Below are positions 1-5,150 of a stretch of DNA of 12,532 nucleotides, in pieces (position 1 is the first letter of the stretch; every line of letters begins with the position of its first letter). Source of the stretch: DATIHT01 sp035480415 (GTDB taxonomy: Bacteria; Patescibacteriota; Microgenomatia; Curtissbacterales; GWA2-41-24). A program made the position numbers and the translations under genes. The DNA lies in contig DATIHT010000090.1 of assembly GCA_035480415.1 (NCBI GenBank), positions 1 to 12,532 on the forward strand. Reading direction: 5' to 3'. The notes under the pieces were generated by a model. It was not told the DNA's origin. It was given only the letters and a program-made list of their open reading frames with translations, and searched no databases.

Positions 1-230
1 ACTTCATAACCCGAATGTTCTTTGATATAAGTTTCGATTTGTTCAAAATTGACTTGTTTTGTTTTTAAAATCATTAAAATTTCTTTGTTTTCTTCTATTT
101 TGCCCTTCCACCAGTAAGCAGACTCTATGGGGAAAAGGTTATAACAAGCGATTAACTTTTTTTGCAGCAAACCTTTGCCGATTTTTACGGCGTCTTCTTT
201 TTTATGAATTGTTACAAAGATTAATATCAC
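1..230 (-). CDS. cutA: CutA family divalent-ion tolerance protein, truncated by the window edge
   Basis: The first 76 codons read from a GTG at 228-230 and run off the left edge. The translation begins ILIFVTIHKKEDAVKIGKGL and continues with a LIACYNLFPIESAYWWKGKI block and EEILMILKT-like and GYEV segments. These match the CutA1 pattern: a first beta strand, the ACxN...YWWxGxI core, the E(I/V)xxxxKT strand and the HxxYEV end. CutA proteins are small cytoplasmic homotrimers linked to divalent metal tolerance, although their molecular role is unsettled. GTG is the only plausible start, because an in-frame stop lies two codons upstream at 237-239. No Shine-Dalgarno sequence is visible, but a TATAAT lies ten bases before the start. 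It follows the MFS gene on the same strand after 66 bases. About 25-35 residues of the C-terminal end are missing from the window. The family call is firm; the exact start is slightly less so. Confidence 0.85.
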   Translation of the reverse strand, partial: MILIFVTIHKKEDAVKIGKGLLQKKLIACYNLFPIESAYWWKGKIEENKEILMILKTKQVNFEQIETYIKEHSGYE

Positions 231-240
231 TGGATTTTAA

Positions 241-271
241 ATTATACATTAGGCGGTAACTTACGTTTACA
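241..271 (-). promoter_or_regulatory. Possible promoter of cutA
   Basis: On the minus strand a perfect TATAAT occupies 241-246. The best -35-like hexamer, TGTAAA at 266-271, is poor and 19 bases away. Transcription would begin about position 234, only a few bases before the GTG at 230. The weak -35 falls inside one copy of the 14-base direct repeat, so a repeat-binding protein could act here; this is inference. Confidence 0.4.
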
Positions 272-298
272 CCCTTGGGGTGGGTTACGTTGACACCT
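261..298. repeat. Pair of 14-base direct repeats with a central hairpin
   Basis: TTACGTTTACACCC at 261-274 and TTACGTTGACACCT at 285-298 match at 12 of 14 positions and are 24 bases apart. A perfect 5-bp inverted repeat, CACCC (270-274) and GGGTG (278-282) around TTG, bridges the gap. The right copy overlaps the stop codon of the MFS gene and the left copy overlaps the -35 region proposed for cutA. It could be an operator, a weak transcript-end structure, or a member of a dispersed intergenic repeat family. The hairpin has no run of T after it on either strand, so it is not a standard intrinsic terminator. Confidence 0.6.
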
Positions 299-1586
299 AA
301 GGATTGGTGGCTAGATTTGCAAAGACGCCTTTAAAATATAGGGCTGCTGCAATTGCAATCATGATGATCGAATAAGTCCCAAGGACGAACATGGACGATG
401 TGTGCTGGGCAAAAAAGCCGGCAAGAAGACTGCCAAGGGGCATCATGCCAACTAGCATTGCCAGATAGACGGCGTTAATACGTGCACGCATACTGTCCGG
501 AGCATAAACCTGAACGAGGGCGTTCATAGTAGAGATCATTGTTAAGATCCCAAAGCCGGAAACGTAAAGAAAAACGTGGGCAAGCAAAAAGTTCCTGTTT
601 ATTGAAAATGCCAAGAGCCCTAGTGACGAGATTAAAATACCGAATAAAATGTATGGAATTTTGTTTTTCTTTTTGGAATTTACAGAAGTGAAAATTGCGC
701 CTGTTAGGGAGCCCGCGCCGGCTGCAGAAAGCAACGAGCCCAGGCCATGCGCACCAGAGGAGAAAACCTTGTCCGCAATTGCCGGCATTAATGCTTGAAA
801 TGGCCAAATAAAAATCGCGGAACAAAATCCTAAAAGAATAAAGTACATAATTTTGGGGTGCGTAAACGAATATTTAATACCAATTTTTAAAGATTCGAAT
901 GGATGCGTGTCAGTATCCAGGTGTGGGCTGTAAATAGGTTTTACCTGGTATATTGCCCAAATTCCGGCAAGAAAACTTATACCATTTAGAATAAATGTCC
1001 AACCCACCGAGGTTGCGGCGATTAAAATACCTGCTGCTGCCGGGCCTACAAATCTTGCGGTGTTGAAAAGACTATTATTTATCGGCACGGCAGAAGATAG
1101 ATCTTCTTTTCCGACCATCTCTATTAAAAAAGTAAACCTTGTGGGCAAATCTACTGCTTCTATAACACCAATAACGAAGACCAAGAATAGAACCACTGGC
1201 AAAGTAGCATGATTGGTTAGTGCCAAAACTCCCAGAATAATACAGGTTGTTGCCTCCGAAATTTGCGTCATAAAGAGCAGTCGTTTTTTATCCATGCGTT
1301 CTATAAACACGCCGGCAAACATGGTGAATAGTAAAAACGGTAAACCCGAAACCGCTGCTGCCACACCGACCCAAAATTCGGAATGTGTCATGTGGAATAT
1401 CAAATAGCCAACACCTACCTGCTGAAGCCAAAAACCAACAAGAGATATAACTTGCCCGATTGTGTAAAGCTGAAAATTCCTATGAGAAAGTGCCGGAAAT
1501 AAACCTTCGAGTCTTCCTATTGGTCGTGCTGCACCCGTTCTTGAGGATAATTCTAAATCTTCTAAGATGTCGTCTTTTGCCATCAT
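297..1586 (-). CDS. MFS exporter, MFS_3/EntS-like family
   Basis: This 429-residue polytopic membrane protein resembles the MFS_3 (transmembrane secretion effector, EntS-like) branch of the major facilitator superfamily. After a polar 30-residue N-terminus comes the typical opening RNFQLYTIGQVISLVG (37-52). The loop after the second helix carries the motif-A-like GVFIERMDKKRLL (92-104). The VIEAVDLPTR and GKEDLSSAVPINNSLFNTAR segments are also typical of the family. About eleven to twelve hydrophobic helices can be picked out, and the length is usual. Members export small molecules by proton antiport; the substrate cannot be read from sequence. Two ATGs stand in tandem (1584-1586 and 1581-1583). 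An extended -10 (TGTTACAAT) ends three bases before the first and six before the second, so the second may be the real start of a leaderless message. A terminator upstream separates it from the 58-codon gene. No partner gene suggests a substrate. Confidence 0.88.
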   Translation of the reverse strand: MMAKDDILEDLELSSRTGAARPIGRLEGLFPALSHRNFQLYTIGQVISLVGFWLQQVGVGYLIFHMTHSEFWVGVAAAVSGLPFLLFTMFAGVFIERMDKKRLLFMTQISEATTCIILGVLALTNHATLPVVLFLVFVIGVIEAVDLPTRFTFLIEMVGKEDLSSAVPINNSLFNTARFVGPAAAGILIAATSVGWTFILNGISFLAGIWAIYQVKPIYSPHLDTDTHPFESLKIGIKYSFTHPKIMYFILLGFCSAIFIWPFQALMPAIADKVFSSGAHGLGSLLSAAGAGSLTGAIFTSVNSKKKNKIPYILFGILISSLGLLAFSINRNFLLAHVFLYVSGFGILTMISTMNALVQVYAPDSMRARINAVYLAMLVGMMPLGSLLAGFFAQHTSSMFVLGTYSIIMIAIAAALYFKGVFANLATNP

Positions 1587-1589
1587 TTA

Positions 1590-1598
1590 ATTGTAACA
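1590..1598 (-). promoter_or_regulatory. Extended -10 promoter candidate for the MFS gene
   Basis: The minus strand reads TGTTACAAT: a TGn extension followed by TACAAT (1590-1595), five of six matches to TATAAT. No acceptable -35 is found 16-18 bases upstream. The predicted start of transcription, about 1583, coincides with the second ATG. Because an intrinsic terminator lies at 1671-1710, the gene needs a promoter in this interval. Confidence 0.4.
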
Positions 1599-1670
1599 GG
1601 AATTCTAGAGACCTATGAGGCTCAATTATTGTTGGTGCTTTAGGATTTTTGGCCTGTGATGAATACATGT

Positions 1671-1710
1671 GAAAAAAACAAGATCCGATCTTGATTTTAA
1701 GATCGGATCT
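1671..1710 (-). terminator. Intrinsic terminator of the 58-codon gene
   Basis: AGATCCGATCTT (1681-1692) and AAGATCGGATCT (1699-1710) form a perfect 12-bp stem around a 6-base loop. On the minus strand the stem is followed by TGTTTTTTTC (1671-1680). It begins about ten bases after the stop codon of the small gene. This is a textbook Rho-independent terminator for leftward transcription and separates this gene from the MFS exporter. Confidence 0.92.
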
Positions 1711-1720
1711 TAATGTTTCT

Positions 1721-1897
1721 TTACTTGTTGACCATAAGGTCAAAGACGATACCGGCAACCAAAACGACAACACCTATCATGAGTGCATTTGGTACCAATG
1801 TTGGCACGAAATGAACTAGTATGAATCCTACTCCTAACCCTGCTACAGAATGTGCAAGTGCGTGAGGTTTCATACATTCCTTTAATTTTTTATCCAT
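1721..1897 (-). CDS. Small two-helix membrane protein, 58 residues
   Basis: A 58-residue protein starts at ATG 1895-1897 and stops at TAA 1721-1723. It begins MDKKLKECMKPHALAHSVAG and has two hydrophobic stretches, roughly residues 13-31 and 36-54, parted by a VPTLVPN turn. It ends DLMVNK, so it should be a membrane hairpin. I do not recognise the family with certainty; the KPHALAH opening recalls small membrane proteins common in CPR genomes. The gene is real beyond doubt for its size: AGGAAGGTGAT lies nine bases before the ATG, a consensus TTGACA -35 with 17-base spacing lies upstream, and a perfect terminator follows. It is therefore expressed as a single-gene transcript. One cysteine (residue 8) and two histidines (12 and 16) near the start of the first helix could bind metal or a partner, but this is only a possibility. 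Confidence 0.85.
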   Translation of the reverse strand: MDKKLKECMKPHALAHSVAGLGVGFILVHFVPTLVPNALMIGVVVLVAGIVFDLMVNK

Positions 1898-1906
1898 TTA
1901 AATAAA

Positions 1907-1955
1907 TCACCTTCCTCTCTTATTTAAGATTAGAACTGTCCGTTTGGATTGTCAA
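1907..1955 (-). promoter_or_regulatory. Promoter and ribosome binding site of the 58-codon gene
   Basis: On the minus strand a perfect TTGACA (1950-1955) is followed after exactly 17 bases by TAATCT (1927-1932), a modest -10. Transcription would start near 1920. The strong Shine-Dalgarno AGGTGA (1907-1912) ends nine bases before the ATG. The -35 begins seven bases after the stop codon of the glycosylase gene. Confidence 0.6.
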
Positions 1956-1961
1956 TAAAAT

Positions 1962-2522
1962 CTAGATAAGTCTTTGGAGTTTTTTGAAATCTGATTGTAA
2001 GAACGGTCTGAATTTAGCAAACCTTACTGCTGCTGCCGGGTGATACATTACGAAATAATTTCTTCCTGCTTCTTTGATGATTGCCCCGTGAACTTTGGCA
2101 ATTGGCAGGTCTTTTCCCAAAACTGCCTTTGCCGCGGTTTTTCCCAGAAGGACAATGATTTTTGGGTTAATTGTTTTTAGCTGATTTTGAAAATGAACAT
2201 TGCCGTGGGCAATTTCTGCATCTGTTGGGGTTCTGCCTTTGCCTTCTGAAGTTATCGGGAAATATTTGACAGGGGAAGTTATGTAAACGTCTTGGCGCTT
2301 AACACCAATTGATTCAATAAGTTGAGTTAAGAGTTTGCCGGATCTGCCTACAAACGGTCTGCCTGTTTCTGCTTCTGTTTTACCAGGAGCTTCTCCGACA
2401 AACATAATTTTTGCGCTTGCATTCCCCTCTCCGGCCACGGCTTTACCAGTTGTGTTCCTTTTGCAGATTTTACAGTTTTCTATTTCTTTGGATATTTCAT
2501 CCAAGAGACTTTGCCTTTTCAT
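1962..2522 (-). CDS. Family-4-like uracil-DNA glycosylase with only two of four Fe-S cysteines
   Basis: This 186-residue protein matches the family-4 uracil-DNA glycosylase fold, which removes uracil from DNA to start base-excision repair. Motif A is VGEAPGKTEAETGRPFVGRSG (residues 42-62, with GEAPG at 43-47). The C-terminal motif is YHPAAAV (160-166) with the uracil-pocket His161. An N-terminal CKIC (17-20) is present. Classical family-4 enzymes hold a [4Fe-4S] cluster with four cysteines. Here the third (in the usual VKC) is Tyr87 within SPVKYFP, and the fourth aligns with Gly107 in EIAHGN. Cys17 and Cys20 are the only cysteines in the protein, so a standard cluster cannot form within a monomer. 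The gene lies six bases after the 175-residue gene and is probably co-transcribed with it. No Shine-Dalgarno is visible. The length is normal for the family, and the fold assignment is firm; activity and specificity are not shown. Confidence 0.88.
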   Translation of the reverse strand: MKRQSLLDEISKEIENCKICKRNTTGKAVAGEGNASAKIMFVGEAPGKTEAETGRPFVGRSGKLLTQLIESIGVKRQDVYITSPVKYFPITSEGKGRTPTDAEIAHGNVHFQNQLKTINPKIIVLLGKTAAKAVLGKDLPIAKVHGAIIKEAGRNYFVMYHPAAAVRFAKFRPFLQSDFKKLQRLI

Positions 2523-2528
2523 TTTAAA

Positions 2529-3056
2529 TTATTCTGCTTTATTGTAAACTTCTGCCCAATTGTAACGCAGCAAAAATTCGTTTTTTGACCCTAAAAGTCT
2601 ATGTTTTAATCTTCCGTGGTCTACTTCTCCGATTAAATTAGATGGGGAGAAAATAGTGTAGTTATAGGGGTCTTCTATCGTTATGCCATTTGATGATAGA
2701 ATCGCAGGTCCGTCTATAAAATGGTCAACTACAATGCCCCAGGATACTACACGAAACGATGTGCCTCTTGGGATCTGATAGTCATATTGATATCTTAAAA
2801 TAGTGTCCTCTTCCCACTGTCCTGCTTCAAATGGTTCACCAGTGTATCTTTCATCATCTGGTACGAATCTTCCATTTTTTATAAATTTTTTAAGCTTTTC
2901 ATGGGCTCCAAACCCTTTTTTATATTCCCAAACAAGAGCCATTGGAACTCTAACTAGTGCTGTATAGGCATCAATATACGATCCGGCTTTTTCCCAAGGA
3001 CAAGAATCCGAAAAGCTGTGTGGGGCAAAAGATATTTGTTCGCGCTCTGTCGGCAT
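2529..3056 (-). CDS. Hypothetical protein, 175 residues, first gene of a unit with the glycosylase
   Basis: I do not recognise this protein. It is soluble-looking, rich in aromatic residues (Tyr and Trp spread throughout), with no signal peptide or membrane helix. It appears to be mixed alpha/beta: a helical first third (ALVRVPMALVWEYKKGFGAH, about 33-52), then strands around ILRYQYDYQIPRGTSFRVVS (about 86-105) and further short strands to the C-terminus. Cys19 is its only cysteine. A well-formed promoter with an extended -10 lies directly upstream, and its -10 ends only nine bases before the ATG, implying a near-leaderless message. Its stop is six bases before the glycosylase start. The pairing might suggest a DNA-repair role, but nothing in the sequence itself supports that. 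The coding status rests on length, operon spacing and promoter placement. Confidence 0.75.
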   Translation of the reverse strand: MPTEREQISFAPHSFSDSCPWEKAGSYIDAYTALVRVPMALVWEYKKGFGAHEKLKKFIKNGRFVPDDERYTGEPFEAGQWEEDTILRYQYDYQIPRGTSFRVVSWGIVVDHFIDGPAILSSNGITIEDPYNYTIFSPSNLIGEVDHGRLKHRLLGSKNEFLLRYNWAEVYNKAE

Positions 3057-3065
3057 AAGAGGAAA

Positions 3066-3094
3066 ATAGTATCATTTTGAGGCTAAATTGTCAA
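3066..3094 (-). promoter_or_regulatory. Promoter of the hypothetical/glycosylase unit
   Basis: The minus strand holds a perfect TTGACA (3089-3094), a 17-base spacer, and TACTAT (3066-3071), preceded by TGA as an extended -10 element. This is the best promoter in the window. Transcription should start near 3059, about three bases before the ATG at 3054-3056, leaving no room for a ribosome binding site. Confidence 0.7.
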
Positions 3095-3110
3095 ACTATG
3101 GGTTTGAATC

Positions 3111-4118
3111 TTATTTTATTAAGAACCCGAAGGCCCTAATCAAAAGAGATTGAGAAGTACTAACAGCTTTACCATTTTGTGCCGAAATATCAACTTCTAC
3201 ATTGGAATTTATATTGATAATACCAAGGAGTTTCCCGGTTCTTTGTCCTTCGATTTTGTAAACTATCTGATTATCTACTTCAGTCAGAGTAACTTTAGGG
3301 GCTGTGTTTTGCTGTTTTGAAATAATTCCTAGGTTGGTTGCACCTGCAACTGCCTCGTTTGGAAGAATCGAAATTTTTTCCGGACCATTGGAAGATATTG
3401 TGCTTAGCAGATGCGTTTGACTGTCTATTTGAATAGGCAGAGTTGTGGATACTTCTGTTTGACCTTGCTGAAAAGTAATTTTGTTGTCGCCTGGTTGGAC
3501 GCTTAAGATCGTGCTGCCGTCTGCTGCTTGTTCTGAAACACGGTCTACTAGTTTTGAAATTGGCGGTGGCGGAGGACTACTTTCAACCTTAGGTTGTTCT
3601 GCTGAGGCACTGGGCGACGTTTGTGACGACTGTTGCTGCTGCGGATTTGGAGAAGTGGTGCCAGTTGACACTTGAGCTGGTGATGTTACGTTCGATGCTG
3701 GTGTTTTTGATTGCTGCTGAGGTGTAGACGGTGGGGTCGGTTTATTCTGTGGTGTGACTGTTACTTTAATCTTATTGTCGGTTGTGGGTTGCGGATTAAT
3801 ATTTATAGTTGCCTTGGAATTTTGTGGCGTAAGGGATTCGCTTTTGGTTTTTGGAGCTGGAGCCGATGGTGCAGGTGGCTGTTGCTGTGACGGTGAAGCA
3901 GGTTTTGGTTGATTTGTACCGGTTGGTTTACTGTCGCTGCCTGAAGTTGATGCTGCAAGAACGCTACTATCCGGCATTATTAAAATTATTTCTCCTGTGT
4001 CTTTTAGAACTAATTCGTCTGCTTTTGCTACTGCAAACTGATTATTGGTTATAAATACGAGTTGGAAAATAATAAAAAGCAGGAAAAAGCTTAGGAGAAA
4101 TCTCACTTTTATTGGCAT
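3111..4118 (-). CDS. Secreted Pro/Gln/Ser-rich envelope protein, function unknown
   Basis: A 335-residue exported protein. A hydrophobic stretch at residues 7-23 after a basic start acts as signal peptide or anchor; AKA (31-33) is a plausible cleavage site. Residues about 55-186 are a low-complexity linker of Pro, Gln, Ser and Thr, ending in a run of five prolines (182-186). The C-terminal 150 residues (from SKLVDRVSEQ) are a folded-looking, beta-rich domain. It ends with YKIEGQRTGKLLGIININ (287-304), NVEVDISAQNGK and a hydrophobic tail, a repeated-strand style common in CPR secreted proteins but not a family I can name. There are no cysteines. It is the last gene of the three-gene envelope operon, starting 14 bases after the deacetylase stop. 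No Shine-Dalgarno is seen. A role in wall binding or surface display is a guess based on neighbours and architecture. Confidence 0.78.
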   Translation of the reverse strand: MPIKVRFLLSFFLLFIIFQLVFITNNQFAVAKADELVLKDTGEIILIMPDSSVLAASTSGSDSKPTGTNQPKPASPSQQQPPAPSAPAPKTKSESLTPQNSKATININPQPTTDNKIKVTVTPQNKPTPPSTPQQQSKTPASNVTSPAQVSTGTTSPNPQQQQSSQTSPSASAEQPKVESSPPPPPISKLVDRVSEQAADGSTILSVQPGDNKITFQQGQTEVSTTLPIQIDSQTHLLSTISSNGPEKISILPNEAVAGATNLGIISKQQNTAPKVTLTEVDNQIVYKIEGQRTGKLLGIININSNVEVDISAQNGKAVSTSQSLLIRAFGFLIK

Positions 4119-4132
4119 ATTTTTTAATCTTA

Positions 4133-5131
4133 CTATCTTTTTATCCTTTTTTCCAAATCGTTTACGCTGTATCTTCCGTCGACCATAATTCTATTTAATA
4201 AAAACAAGTTGTTGCTGCTTTGGACCGACCCATAAATTGTGGAAACTGCTCCAGTGTAATTTGCGTCTCTAACTGTTTTAACTACAAAGTCGTTATAACT
4301 ACCATATGGATACGCAAACCAGTTGGCCGGTTTTTTTAGATGCGATTCCAAATCCTCTTTACTGCCGCGAATCTCGTCGATTATGGAAGCTTGGGAAAGA
4401 CTCGGTAAGTTTGGGTGATGTCTGGAGTGCGCTTCAAATTGAACCAGGTCGGATTTATCAATTTCTAAAATTTGATCCCAGGTTAAATAGGCCGAGGCGT
4501 CTACTGCCTGAGTTATGACAAATTCGGTTGCTTTCATATTGTATTTTTTAAGAAGAGGGAAGGCATTATCATAAAAAGTTCTATAACCGTCGTCGAAGGT
4601 TAGGATGATTGGGTTTTCGGGCAGTGTTTCTTTTCCGTTTAGCGCGCCGTTGAGATCGTCAAGGGTTATTGTGTGGAAGTTATTTGTAGATAAAAACTGC
4701 AGCTGGGCATCCAATTGTTCTGCTGTTACATTTAAAGCCGCCCAGACAGGGTCGCCGGGCTTGGGGTTAATTCTAATGTGATGGTACATCAAAATGGGGA
4801 CATAGAGTTCGTTTGGCTTTAGCTGGATAGCTTGGGGAAGTTGAGACACAGGTGGCTGTTCCTGAATGTCTGATTTAATGTCGTAAATTTGCCCGTAATC
4901 TAAATCGGATTGGAATATCAAGCGGGCTCCCTCAAGATCTCTTACTATGTCTTGTCTAAGCGGAAAAGCATCGTGAGCTCTCTCGTATGCAACGATTGCC
5001 TCTTCTGTGTTCCCGTTTTGAACAGCTGCGTCTCCCTGCTTTCTAATCATTTCGCTTTGGTTGTACTTAAAAAGTGCAAAAATACCTATTGTTATACAAA
5101 GAAAAATGAGTAAGGATTTAAAATTCAACAT
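4133..5131 (-). CDS. Membrane-anchored polysaccharide deacetylase (NodB homology domain)
   Basis: A 332-residue carbohydrate esterase of the CE4/NodB type, which removes N-acetyl groups from glycans such as peptidoglycan. Residues 6-21 form a signal anchor. Residues about 31-70 make a helical hairpin resembling one tetratricopeptide unit (GNTEEAIVAYERAHDAFPLR). The NodB domain starts at LYVPILMYHHI (109-119). Motif 1 is TFDDGY (178-183) with the general-base and metal-ligand aspartates. Motif 2 is HSRHH (235-239), giving the HxxxH metal ligands. Motif 3 is WFAYPYGSYN (271-280), and LNRIMVDG (312-319) near the end resembles the last conserved strand. All key residues are present, so an active enzyme acting outside the membrane is likely. 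It lies between the serine hydrolase (19-base gap) and the secreted protein (14-base gap), pointing to shared wall remodelling. There is no Shine-Dalgarno before the ATG. Confidence 0.9.
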   Translation of the reverse strand: MLNFKSLLIFLCITIGIFALFKYNQSEMIRKQGDAAVQNGNTEEAIVAYERAHDAFPLRQDIVRDLEGARLIFQSDLDYGQIYDIKSDIQEQPPVSQLPQAIQLKPNELYVPILMYHHIRINPKPGDPVWAALNVTAEQLDAQLQFLSTNNFHTITLDDLNGALNGKETLPENPIILTFDDGYRTFYDNAFPLLKKYNMKATEFVITQAVDASAYLTWDQILEIDKSDLVQFEAHSRHHPNLPSLSQASIIDEIRGSKEDLESHLKKPANWFAYPYGSYNDFVVKTVRDANYTGAVSTIYGSVQSSNNLFLLNRIMVDGRYSVNDLEKRIKR

Positions 5132-5150
5132 AATTACATAGTTGGGCTAA

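Noticed and set aside
59..259. Plus-strand 66-codon frame at the left edge
   Set aside because: It is the antisense shadow of the truncated cutA gene, whose translation matches a known family.
3600..3900. Repeated TGTTGCTGCTG-type triplets as a possible tandem repeat element
   Set aside because: They are Gln/Pro/Ser codon runs in the disordered linker of the secreted protein, with no regular period.
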